NCBI RefSeq assembly: GCF_030297175.1
Contig: NZ_AP028070.1
Span: forward strand, 3,658,001-3,722,000
Reading direction: 5' to 3'
DNA length: 64,000 nucleotides
From: Marinobacter sp. LA51
GTDB taxonomy: Bacteria; Pseudomonadota; Gammaproteobacteria; Pseudomonadales; Oleiphilaceae
Made by a program: the position numbers and the translations under genes. The notes under the pieces are model-generated. The model worked only from the letters and a program-made list of their open reading frames with translations. It made no database searches and was not told where the DNA came from. Within the stretch, counting starts at the first letter, position 1, and each line of letters opens with the position of its first letter. Positions 52,511 through 60,027 of this stretch are shown here, piece by piece.

Positions 52511-54625
52511 ATGAGCGACCTCAAGACCCATTATCGAACCTGCAACATTTGCGAAGCCATGTGCGGCCTCGAAATAAAGCATCAGGACGGCAACATCCTG
52601 TCGATCAAGGGCGATAAGGAGGATCCGTTCAGCCAGGGCCATATCTGCCCCAAGGCCGTGGCGCTGCAGGATTTCTACAACGATAAGGACCGCCTGAAAA
52701 CGCCGCTCAAACGCACCACCGATGGCTGGCAGGAACTCAGCTGGGAGCAGGCCTACGACGAGATTGCCACCCGCTTCCGCGGCCTCCAGGCCGAGCACGG
52801 CCAAGATACGGTCGGGGTTTATCTGGGTAACCCCAACGCCCACAACTTTGGCAACGCCATCATGCTGCCGCGCTTTTTCAAGGCGCTGGGTAGCAACAAC
52901 CGCTACAGCTCCGCTTCCGCCGACCAGCTGCCGCATCACGTAGCCTCCAACTATATGCTCGGCGCCGGCATGCTGATCCCGATTCCGGACATCGACCACA
53001 CCGATTTCATGCTGATCATCGGGGCCAACCCGATTGTCTCCAACGGCAGCCTGATGACAGCACCGGGCGTGGGCAAGCGCCTGAAAGCCATTCAGGACCG
53101 TGGTGGCAACGTGGTGGTGGTCGATCCGCGCCGGACCGAAACCGCGAAAAAAGCCGACCAACACCTGTTCATCCGGCCGGAAACCGACGCCCTGTTCATG
53201 CTGGCCCTGGTGCACACCCTGTTTGAAGAACAGCGGGTGGATCTGGGCCACCTGGAATCCATCATTGACGGCCTGGACCAGTTGGCCGAGGCGGTGAAAC
53301 CCTATTCCCCCGAAGCAGTCGCCGACGCCTGTGGCATCGACGCCACCACCATTCGCAATCTGGCGCGGGATATGGCCGCTGCAAAAAGTGCGGTCTGCTA
53401 CAGCCGCATGGGCGCCTCTACCCAGTCATTTGGCGGCCTGTGCCAATGGCTGAACAACGTGCTGAACTTGCTGACTGGCAATTTTGATCGCCGCGGCGGA
53501 GCCATGTTCCCGCAGCCGGCGTTTGATCTGGTGCGCGACAAGAAAGGCAAACCCAGCTCTTACGGCCGCTATCAATCGCGGGTGCGGAAACTGCCCTACT
53601 TCAACAGCGAGTTTCCGGTGGCGACCCTGGCTGACGAGATTCTCACCCCGGGCGAGGGCCAGATTCGGGGCATGATCACCATCGCCGGCAACCCGGTGCT
53701 GTCCAGCCCCGGCGGTGCCCGACTGGAGCAGGCTTTCGACAGTCTGGACTTCATGGTGTCGGTGGACATCTACCTGAACGAGACCACCCGCCACGCCGAC
53801 ATCATCCTGCCGGCCACCACTGGCCTGGAAGTGCCGCATTTCGATGTGTTCTTCAATTCCTTTGCCGTGCGCAACACCGCCAAGTTCTCCGAGCCGCTGT
53901 TCGAGAAGACACCGGAGCAGAAGCACGACTGGGAGATTCTGCGGGATCTGGCCCTGCACCTGACCGGGCGCGAGGACGACGGCGTAACCCCGGAGATGAT
54001 GCTGGACGGCGGCCTGAAACACGGCGCCTACGGTGAACAGGGCATGAGCCTGGCCACGCTGAAGGCCAACCCGCACGGCGTCGACCTGGGCCCTCTGCAG
54101 CCCTGCCTGCAACAACGACTGCAGACGGAGGACGGACTTATCCACATCGCGCCCCAGCTCTACCTGGACGACCTGACACGGCTGAACGCCTCCGGACTGC
54201 TGGAGCAAGCCCGGAACCCGGATTACCCGTACGCCATGATCAGCCGCCGCCTGACGCGCAGCCACAACACCTGGACCCAGAATTCCCATCGCCTGGTGAA
54301 AGGCAAAAACCCATGCACGGTGCAGATGAATTCCGCCGATGCGGCCAGGTTGAGCCTGGAAGACGGACAGCTGGCCCGGGTGGCATCGCCCACTGGCAGC
54401 ATTCAACTGCCGGTGGAGATAAACGACGACATGTTCGAGGGCGTGGTCAGCATCCCCCAGGGCTGGGGGCACAACCGGACTGACACCGGCATGACCGTTG
54501 CTGAATCCCAGCCGGGGGTAAGCATCAACGACGTCACCGATGCCCAGCGCATTGATGCTCTGACCGGCAACGCCGCCTTCAACGGCACCCAAGTCGCGAT
54601 TCAGGCTTCTTGTTTTCTTCCTTAG
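52511..54625 (+). CDS. Molybdopterin-dependent oxidoreductase (DMSO reductase family) with [4Fe-4S] site
   Basis: The ATG at 52511 gives 704 residues. The N-terminal cluster motif C-N-I-C-E-A-M-C (Cys11, 14, 18) with Cys46 in I-C-P-K-A should hold one [4Fe-4S]. The following body has the molybdopterin domain (D-G-W-x-E-L-S-W-E-Q-A-Y-D-E-I) and the C-terminal molydopterin dinucleotide-binding domain (L-V-K-G-K-N-P-C...D-G-Q-L-A-R-V). No Tat signal is present, so it is cytoplasmic. It resembles the single-subunit, formate-dehydrogenase-like or acetylene-hydratase-like group of unknown substrate. No partner subunits or cofactor genes are adjacent. Confidence 0.88.
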   Translation: MSDLKTHYRTCNICEAMCGLEIKHQDGNILSIKGDKEDPFSQGHICPKAVALQDFYNDKDRLKTPLKRTTDGWQELSWEQAYDEIATRFRGLQAEHGQDTVGVYLGNPNAHNFGNAIMLPRFFKALGSNNRYSSASADQLPHHVASNYMLGAGMLIPIPDIDHTDFMLIIGANPIVSNGSLMTAPGVGKRLKAIQDRGGNVVVVDPRRTETAKKADQHLFIRPETDALFMLALVHTLFEEQRVDLGHLESIIDGLDQLAEAVKPYSPEAVADACGIDATTIRNLARDMAAAKSAVCYSRMGASTQSFGGLCQWLNNVLNLLTGNFDRRGGAMFPQPAFDLVRDKKGKPSSYGRYQSRVRKLPYFNSEFPVATLADEILTPGEGQIRGMITIAGNPVLSSPGGARLEQAFDSLDFMVSVDIYLNETTRHADIILPATTGLEVPHFDVFFNSFAVRNTAKFSEPLFEKTPEQKHDWEILRDLALHLTGREDDGVTPEMMLDGGLKHGAYGEQGMSLATLKANPHGVDLGPLQPCLQQRLQTEDGLIHIAPQLYLDDLTRLNASGLLEQARNPDYPYAMISRRLTRSHNTWTQNSHRLVKGKNPCTVQMNSADAARLSLEDGQLARVASPTGSIQLPVEINDDMFEGVVSIPQGWGHNRTDTGMTVAESQPGVSINDVTDAQRIDALTGNAAFNGTQVAIQASCFLP

Positions 54626-54817
54626 CCGACGACTCCTGATACCGCTGCTACACTCTGAGAAAATCTAGCACAACGGGAGGGCACCCTCTCGGCGGGAGAG
54701 AATACCCTGTATATTTGAAACGTGTATCACACATTCGAAGTGGCGCGCGATTATACGTTTCTGCTCTCCGCCCCTAACGCACGTCCATCATTCAAATGCA
54801 GAACAAGAGGTTAGGCA
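54626..54817. other. Intergenic region before the Hpt-REC-REC gene
   Basis: 192 bases. Contains a long-looped inverted repeat GAAACGT (54717-54723) / ACGTTTC (54755-54761). No clear promoter box chosen. An AGAGG lies before the ATG of the following gene. Confidence 0.4.
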
Positions 54818-57241
54818 ATGGCAGGCGTCGACTTGGGACACAAATACGAAGCACTCAAGCGACAGTATGTGCTCGGTCTGCCCAGCCGCCTGGATGAGCT
54901 GAAATCGTCCTGGAGCCGGCTTCAGCACGTCAGCTGGGATGCCAACGCCCTCACCTTTATGGCGCAGTGCGCCCACAAACTTACAGGCAGCGGCGCCACC
55001 TTCCAGTTTCCAGAGATCAGCGAAGCCGCCAGGGTGCTGGAAGACCAACTCAAGCAATTGCTGAACAAGCCGGACGCCACTCTGGCAGAGCGCCATCTAA
55101 TCGAAGCATCGCTCGGCAAACTGGAGCGGGCCGTGGAACAGGCGATCAACACTGCCCCGGCGCAAACAGCTCCTGCTGCGGCTCCGGCAGCCGCGAAGAA
55201 CCACTACCGAATTGCCGTGATCGAAGACGACCTCAGTCAGGCTGCGTTCCTGAAAACCTGGTTGGACCAGCGCGGCTTCACAGCCGAGACTTTCGAAACC
55301 CCAGCGGCATACAACCAGCGCACAGACGACCACAGTCATCACCTGATTCTGCTGGACATCAGTTTTCCCGAGGGCGCACTGGAAGGCATTGCCTGGCTGG
55401 AACGCCTGAAATGCCAGGTGGGTGCCAGCACCCCGGTGCTCATGATGTCGGCCAGGAGCGACATGGTCGCACGCATGCGGGCCCTGCGCGCTGGCGCCGA
55501 TACCTATCTGACCAAACCACTGGACCTTGGGGTGCTGGAAAACCGCATCGGCCAGTTGCTGGAGCACACCCTCACCGCGAAACCGCGTGTGCTCTGGGTT
55601 GATGACGACACCGATCTGCTCGCCCACTACAAGACCATGCTGACCGACGAAGGCTACGAGATCGAAGGCCTGTCCCAGCCAGTGCGGATTCTCGAGCGCA
55701 TCGAGCAGTTCCAGCCGGACGCCCTGGTACTCGATCATGAAATGCCCGGCGTACAGGGATTGGAACTGGCCAAGGTTCTGCGTCAGGATGCGCGCTACAT
55801 GACCCTTCCCATCCTGTTTGTGTCCGCCTCCCAGCACGTGGCGGAGCAGCTGGAGGAGTTGAGCATGGCCGGCAACTCCATCTTCACCAAGCCGCTGGAC
55901 AACCAGCGTTTTCTGACCGCGCTGCATCATCACCTGGTGCAGGCTCAACTGCTTACTGCACGTATCAATCTGGTGAGCCAGCGCAGAGGAAGCCGGAGCC
56001 TGCAGAACCACGACTACTTCCTGACCGAACTGGCGACCCTGCTCGCCTACGTGGAGGCCGCGCCGGATAACCGATCCCGTTACCTGGTACAAGTCGGAAT
56101 CGACCGGGAAGAGTACCTGCGCGCCCAGCACGGCGCCCGAGCTCTCGCCACCCTGACATCGCACATGGAAAACCACTTCGCCAACCAGCTGGGGGCTAAT
56201 GACTCAGGCTGCGCATTAGGCGGAGGAAGCTTTCTATTCCAGGTGAACGCTCCGGTAACCGAAGATGCCGATGCCTTTCTGGATAGCTTCCATCAGCGCC
56301 TGAATAGCCCAACATGGACTCTGGGCGAGCCGCCCAAGCCGGTCACCCTCAGCATGGGCGTTCTGCCGCTGAACGCAGCCATGAACGAAGACAAAGCCCT
56401 ACTCGAAGTGGAAAAAGCCTGTGCTGAGGCCATACAGGGCGATGACGGCTCCGTGGTATGGCATGAGTCGACAGAACGATCGAATCGCAGCCAGCTGGAC
56501 GAGCGAATCCGTGAATTGCTGGAAACACGGTCCTTCTGTCTGCACTACCAGCCAATCGTGAACATGAATTCCGGTGACACCCTGTTCGAGGCCCTGGTGC
56601 GCTTAGTGGACGAAGACGACGCCGTTTACCTGCCCGGCCAGTTCCTGCCTCAACTGGCCGAAGGCAACCACGGAACCCTGCGTGACGTGGATCGCTGGGT
56701 AATCGAACACGCGGTGCAGGGGCTGTCCCAACTGGCAGGCAAAGCCGCAGCCGGCCATTCCGTGGCCATCAAACTGTCGTCTTCGATGGCGGATGTGATG
56801 AAAATGGTGCCGTTCATCAGCTCCGGCATACGCAATGCCCGCATTAAGGGTAAGCGTCGGGTCTACCTTGCACTCTCGAGCCCCACCGTGATGAAAGATG
56901 TGGCCACCGCCAGGCAGCTGCTGAAGGTGGTGCAGGATATGGAATGCGGACTGATTATCGAGCACCTCGAAACCGGATCGGCCTCGGTTGATCTGCTGAA
57001 AGAGCTGGGTTCTGTGGATTTTGTAAAACTGGCCTCCAAGTACGGCACCAGCGCCGAACAGACACCTGAACTGGAAGACCTACTGCGTCAGCTGACCGGT
57101 ATCTTTGGCTCCAGCCTGCCCATCGTGGCAACCCACGTGGAAGACGCCAAAGCGCTATCGTGGTTCTGGGAGCGCGGCATCCGCAATTTCCAGGGGCACT
57201 TTATTCAGGCGCCGGAAGTGGCGATGTGTTTTGAGCTTTGA
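54818..57241 (+). CDS. Hpt-REC-REC protein with degenerate GGDEF and degenerate EAL domains
   Basis: An 807-residue cytoplasmic signalling protein. Hpt domain with phospho-acceptor His53 (C-A-H-K-L-T-G-S-G), an Ala/Pro-rich linker (about 113-126), REC1 with E-D-D (135-137), Asp179 and Lys232, and REC2 with D-D-D (261-263), Asp305 and Lys357. The output half is odd. The GGDEF site reads G-G-G-S-F (467-471). The EAL region keeps F-E-A-L (589-592) but has I-K-L-S-S-S for N-I-S, and lacks the D-D-F-G-x-G motif (G-S-A-S-V-D instead). Both catalytic domains are probably inactive, so it may bind c-di-GMP or partners, as FimX-like proteins do. Monocistronic with a terminator. Confidence 0.85.
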   Translation: MAGVDLGHKYEALKRQYVLGLPSRLDELKSSWSRLQHVSWDANALTFMAQCAHKLTGSGATFQFPEISEAARVLEDQLKQLLNKPDATLAERHLIEASLGKLERAVEQAINTAPAQTAPAAAPAAAKNHYRIAVIEDDLSQAAFLKTWLDQRGFTAETFETPAAYNQRTDDHSHHLILLDISFPEGALEGIAWLERLKCQVGASTPVLMMSARSDMVARMRALRAGADTYLTKPLDLGVLENRIGQLLEHTLTAKPRVLWVDDDTDLLAHYKTMLTDEGYEIEGLSQPVRILERIEQFQPDALVLDHEMPGVQGLELAKVLRQDARYMTLPILFVSASQHVAEQLEELSMAGNSIFTKPLDNQRFLTALHHHLVQAQLLTARINLVSQRRGSRSLQNHDYFLTELATLLAYVEAAPDNRSRYLVQVGIDREEYLRAQHGARALATLTSHMENHFANQLGANDSGCALGGGSFLFQVNAPVTEDADAFLDSFHQRLNSPTWTLGEPPKPVTLSMGVLPLNAAMNEDKALLEVEKACAEAIQGDDGSVVWHESTERSNRSQLDERIRELLETRSFCLHYQPIVNMNSGDTLFEALVRLVDEDDAVYLPGQFLPQLAEGNHGTLRDVDRWVIEHAVQGLSQLAGKAAAGHSVAIKLSSSMADVMKMVPFISSGIRNARIKGKRRVYLALSSPTVMKDVATARQLLKVVQDMECGLIIEHLETGSASVDLLKELGSVDFVKLASKYGTSAEQTPELEDLLRQLTGIFGSSLPIVATHVEDAKALSWFWERGIRNFQGHFIQAPEVAMCFEL

Positions 57242-57271
57242 ATCTCAACTAAAGGCCACCTCTTAATGTAC

Positions 57272-57298
57272 AAAACCCCAGTTCGAGCCTGGGGTTTT
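57272..57298. terminator. Bidirectional terminator between the Hpt-REC-REC and PEP-CTERM genes
   Basis: AAAACCCCAG/CTGGGGTTTT arms around a 7-base loop, followed by further T on the plus strand and A/T symmetrical on the other. Lies between two convergent genes. Confidence 0.9.
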
Positions 57299-57320
57299 TA
57301 ATATCCATTTCCCTAAAATC

Positions 57321-57914
57321 TTAGGCTGATTTTTTTCTTGCCAGGCCAAGGCCCAACAGTCCAAGTCCTAAGAGGATCCCCGTTGCGGGCTCGGGAACAT
57401 TATGGGTCACTTCCAAATCGAAAAACCATGACGCCTTGGAGTTGCCTGCGACGGCAAGGCTGGGGAGTGTAATAGAAAACGAAGTAGCGTCGATCGCTCC
57501 AATAGTGGCATTTCCATTTACACTGCTGGCAACATCAAAGATGACGTTATCAAGTTGACCAATCACGGATCCCCAATCAAGGTCGCTAAAGGTCCAGGTT
57601 TTCTCCGCAAACGTACCACCACCGCCGGTGCGCATATAACTTAACTCAAGGCGATGACCATCCGGCCCACTAAAATCAGCCGAATCAATGAATCCGCTTC
57701 CTCCCAGATTGGTACTGAACTCAATACCCGGACCGACTGTGGCGACACTTGGTGTAGCTCCGCCAATTGGCGACAGCGACGTGTCAACGTAGTCCCAGTC
57801 ACCTGTAATCTCCGTTCCGATTAAACTGGCAGAGACAACAGTAGGCACCATCATTGCAGCCGAGCAAATCGCAATCGCAAATCCCACTGAAGCATTCATT
57901 TTTTTAGCTAGCAT
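57321..57914 (-). CDS. PEP-CTERM sorting-domain protein A
   Basis: The ATG at 57914 with AGGAG at good spacing gives 197 residues. There is a signal peptide (about 1-29), a Gly/Ser/Thr-rich beta-type middle, and a C-terminal PEP-CTERM signal: V-P-E-P-A-T-G followed by a Gly/Leu-rich TM helix and A-R-K-K-S-A. Proteins of this type are exported, cleaved at P-E-P by an exosortase (EpsH/XrtA) and linked to the cell surface or exopolysaccharide. Only two Cys-like features are absent and the middle has no named domain. No exosortase gene is in the window. A sigma-54-type promoter lies upstream. Confidence 0.9.
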   Translation of the reverse strand: MLAKKMNASVGFAIAICSAAMMVPTVVSASLIGTEITGDWDYVDTSLSPIGGATPSVATVGPGIEFSTNLGGSGFIDSADFSGPDGHRLELSYMRTGGGGTFAEKTWTFSDLDWGSVIGQLDNVIFDVASSVNGNATIGAIDATSFSITLPSLAVAGNSKASWFFDLEVTHNVPEPATGILLGLGLLGLGLARKKSA

Positions 57915-57955
57915 TTCCCTGCTCCTTTGCATTTTTTATTACGCAATCCAACAGG

Positions 57956-57971
57956 GGCAACAATCTCGCCA
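57956..57971 (-). promoter_or_regulatory. Sigma-54-type promoter of PEP-CTERM gene A
   Basis: On the minus strand TGGCGAGATTGTTGCC: TGGC at -24, TTGC at -12, with exactly 10 bases between the GG and GC pairs. The predicted start is about 30 bases before the ATG. PEP-CTERM genes in other proteobacteria are known to use RpoN with the PrsK/PrsR system. Confidence 0.65.
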
Positions 57972-58068
57972 AGAAATTGATATCGTCTTTTTATCAGTGG
58001 CTTAATAGAAAATAATATTGGATGGGGACGTTATCTGTAAAATTAACTGACGGAATCTTCTATTAAAT

Positions 58069-58087
58069 GTTCGAAAAATAAACGAAC
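58069..58087. promoter_or_regulatory. Inverted repeat, possible activator site for PEP-CTERM gene A
   Basis: GTTCG-N9-CGAAC about 108 bp upstream of the -24 element of gene A, at a distance usual for enhancer sites of RpoN activators. The spacer length equals that of the repeat at 58221. Confidence 0.35.
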
Positions 58088-58220
58088 CGAAAGGGATACT
58101 GGCGATATTCTTTCATTTCTCATTACCCATTCATCAGCACGCCATAATGCTCAATGATATTTGAGTTAGCCCTTCAAACTACTCTCACCTTCGAATTCCT
58201 AAATACGCATAGTCAGCCCA

Positions 58221-58245
58221 ATGTCGGTTTCCTTTACACCGACAT
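58221..58245. promoter_or_regulatory. Inverted repeat, possible activator site for PEP-CTERM gene B
   Basis: Perfect 8-bp arms ATGTCGGT-N9-ACCGACAT about 92 bp upstream of the -24 element of gene B. Suits an enhancer-binding protein such as PrsR. The exact PrsR motif is not known to me. Confidence 0.4.
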
Positions 58246-58323
58246 GTACAGAAAACGAGCTGTGTATTATTTCTCGGCCCATTACCAGCTTAACTTTTTG
58301 ATAAATCAAGGCATGAAATATTC

Positions 58324-58339
58324 CGGTTCAAATCCTGCT
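58324..58339 (+). promoter_or_regulatory. Weak sigma-54-type promoter of PEP-CTERM gene B
   Basis: CGGTTCAAATCCTGCT: GG and GC with the required 10-base spacing and TGCT at the -12 side, but the -24 side lacks the consensus TGGCAC. The ATG is about 50 bases downstream. Less convincing than the site for gene A. Confidence 0.4.
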
Positions 58340-58389
58340 TGGGCTAAGTGTCCTGAAGGGAATTAGAACGTTGTATGGAGGCTACAAAC

Positions 58390-58965
58390 ATGAAAATTAC
58401 AAACTTCTGTATCGCTCTCATTTTGGGTATATGGTCGTTTTCGGCTCATGCAGTGCCGGTATCGGTGAGCCAAACCCGCAGCATCTCCGCTGACGGCCAA
58501 AATTTCTCTTTCTTATTCAACAGCCTGCCTGCAAGTAACGGTGCAGGCGGTTTCTTTCGCTTTTTCGCTCGAGGCGACTACACCGATCCACGATTTGAAA
58601 CTGCGTTGATCACTCTGGATGGTTTGGGCGGCAGTTTGAGGGTTAACGAGAACGGCATTGTCAACAATAGCATTACTGGTCTGTCTCTCAGCTCCAATAA
58701 TACGACGCCGGGTGGCGGTGGCGTGGATCAGACACTCGATTTGATCTTCGCTCTCAGTGGCAGTTTGCTGGACACGCTCCTCGCTGACAGCTCCATAACG
58801 GTTGGAGTCGACAACTCCGGTGATGTCGATGCCCAATCATCCTATCGGGATTTCGTCCGGGTCGGCTTTGACTATCGAGCTGCGTCTGTTCCCGAGCCCA
58901 GTGCTGCCTATCTCTTGGCTCTCGGCCTTTTGGGCCTTTTCATTCGTCGCAAAAGAAATCCGTAG
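58390..58965 (+). CDS. PEP-CTERM sorting-domain protein B
   Basis: The ATG at 58390, eight bases after GGAGG, gives 191 residues. There is a signal peptide (about 1-21, S-A-H-A), a beta-rich middle with D-Y-T-D-P-R-F-E and D-S-S-I-T-V-G-V-D-N-S-G-D-V-D blocks, and a PEP-CTERM tail V-P-E-P-S-A-A-Y with a Leu-rich helix and I-R-R-K-R-N-P. It is unlike protein A outside the signals, so the two are not recent duplicates. Role presumably at the cell surface after exosortase processing. Confidence 0.9.
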   Translation: MKITNFCIALILGIWSFSAHAVPVSVSQTRSISADGQNFSFLFNSLPASNGAGGFFRFFARGDYTDPRFETALITLDGLGGSLRVNENGIVNNSITGLSLSSNNTTPGGGGVDQTLDLIFALSGSLLDTLLADSSITVGVDNSGDVDAQSSYRDFVRVGFDYRAASVPEPSAAYLLALGLLGLFIRRKRNP

Positions 58966-58979
58966 AAGTGGTGAATAGA

Positions 58980-59007
58980 GTCAACCCGCTTGTCGAAGCG
59001 GGTTGAC
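58980..59007. other. Terminator-like hairpin after PEP-CTERM gene B
   Basis: Perfect 12-bp arms GTCAACCCGCTT/AAGCGGGTTGAC with a GTCG loop, placed between convergent genes. It lacks a clear T-run, so it may stop transcription only partly. Confidence 0.5.
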
Positions 59008-59023
59008 CTTAGGCTCCCAGCTC

Positions 59024-59611
59024 TTACTTTTCATAATCCCGATCAAGACCCAACCCCTGAACCCGTTTGTTAACCCTGGAAGGAAACGTTACCTCTGGGC
59101 TGACAGACTTAACCGCCTTATACATCTCCTTGATGTGGTTGCCATAATTCATGGAAATGTGGTGAAAGCTGCCGTCGTTCATGAGAATGCCGTGATTCAT
59201 GATGCCCTTGCCAGCATGGGAGAGGGTCTGGCGGTACTCAAAGCGCTTGATGTCGGCAACATTGACATCAAACGACCAGGACTCGGAGTTGGGGTATTCG
59301 ATGGTAAACCGTTCTGGAGTGATCATCGCCCGATAGGTGGCGGGGTTGCGGATGTGCCACCAGGCAACCAGAAACAGAATCGCACTGGCAACAGGGAACG
59401 CAATGACCATCGCCAGGTACAAGTCGTCGGGGACCGGTTTATCGCCAAATTTCTCATAGAGCAATAATCCGACAACATACACCCAGCAAAACAAACCCAT
59501 CCGGATATACAGCTTGGATCGCTGTTTTCTGGTCTTGGAAAAGAAATAGAGAACCTGGTCTGTCATTGAATGTTCCGGCGCTGAGTCTGGATTGTCATGT
59601 TTATCGCTCAA
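59024..59611 (-). CDS. Hypothetical two-TM membrane protein
   Basis: A 195-residue protein with two adjacent TM helices (about 36-55 and 66-86) and a C-terminal cytoplasmic part of about 110 residues. The plan (short N-terminus, two helices, then a beta-rich domain with I-T-P-E-R-F-T-I-E-Y-P) resembles bacterial PH-like membrane proteins, but I cannot name a family. Function unknown. The small hypothetical gene upstream is 39 bp away on the same strand and may share its transcript. Confidence 0.65.
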   Translation of the reverse strand: MSDKHDNPDSAPEHSMTDQVLYFFSKTRKQRSKLYIRMGLFCWVYVVGLLLYEKFGDKPVPDDLYLAMVIAFPVASAILFLVAWWHIRNPATYRAMITPERFTIEYPNSESWSFDVNVADIKRFEYRQTLSHAGKGIMNHGILMNDGSFHHISMNYGNHIKEMYKAVKSVSPEVTFPSRVNKRVQGLGLDRDYEK

Positions 59612-59650
59612 TCACAAAACCCGCGCGGGTGCTGGCGGGCGTGGGTGGCA

Positions 59651-59959
59651 TCAGGAACTCAATTCAGGGAAAAGTAAGCGCCAGCAATCCTCGGAGCCAA
59701 CCAACAGACTCAAACCGTCTGGGAAAGGTTTAGGGCACGGTTGGGCGTTCACCTCCTGTGCAAAGGTATCCGCCTTGGGCGAGAAGTAAAGTTTCACGTC
59801 ACAATGCAGACGACCTTCTGATTCATGGCGAATGAATGCGGCCATGTCATTCGGGCTGCCGGCCTCTGCGAAGCCCGACATCAAACGCTGTTCAATACTG
59901 GCCTGTTGGTCGAACGCCAGCATCGCATCGCCAAGATTCTTTACCCGCCAGCTTCCCAT
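59651..59959 (-). CDS. Hypothetical cytoplasmic protein
   Basis: The ATG at 59959, with GGGAG upstream, gives 102 residues. Features: R-V-K-N-L-G-D-A-M-L-A-F-D near the start, R-H-E-S-E-G-R-L-H-C-D-V-K-L-Y-F-S-P-K-A in the middle, and C-P-K-P-F-P-D-G-L. No signal peptide or membrane segment. Not recognised. It is divergent from the GCS2-family gene by about 70 bp. Confidence 0.6.
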   Translation of the reverse strand: MGSWRVKNLGDAMLAFDQQASIEQRLMSGFAEAGSPNDMAAFIRHESEGRLHCDVKLYFSPKADTFAQEVNAQPCPKPFPDGLSLLVGSEDCWRLLFPELSS

Positions 59960-60027
59960 AAAAACTCCCGTGCCGGATGCATCTTCCACTACTATCAAAG
60001 TAGGTGAGCCCTGGAGACGACGCTAAC

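Larger units (their letters stand above)
57915..58389. other. AT-rich divergent control region between two PEP-CTERM genes
   Basis: 475 bases, clearly AT-richer than the genome around. It holds sigma-54-type promoters facing both ways (57956-57971 and 58324-58339) and two inverted repeats with 9-base spacers about 90-110 bp upstream of each. A 70-codon open frame inside (58154-58366) has no ribosome-binding site or recognisable product and I do not count it as a gene. Confidence 0.65.

Noticed and set aside
53426..54592. 388-codon minus-strand open frame opposite the molybdopterin oxidoreductase
   Set aside because: Antisense shadow without family features.
54717..54761. Inverted repeat GAAACGT/ACGTTTC with a long loop before the Hpt-REC-REC gene
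   Set aside because: Arms of 7 bp with a 31-base loop can arise by chance. No second copy or known regulator site supports it.
55097..56176. 359-codon minus-strand open frame opposite the Hpt-REC-REC gene
   Set aside because: Antisense to clear Hpt and REC domains; no motif of its own.
58154..58366. 70-codon frame between the PEP-CTERM genes
   Set aside because: No ribosome-binding site and no recognisable product. It overlaps the putative promoter and operator of gene B.
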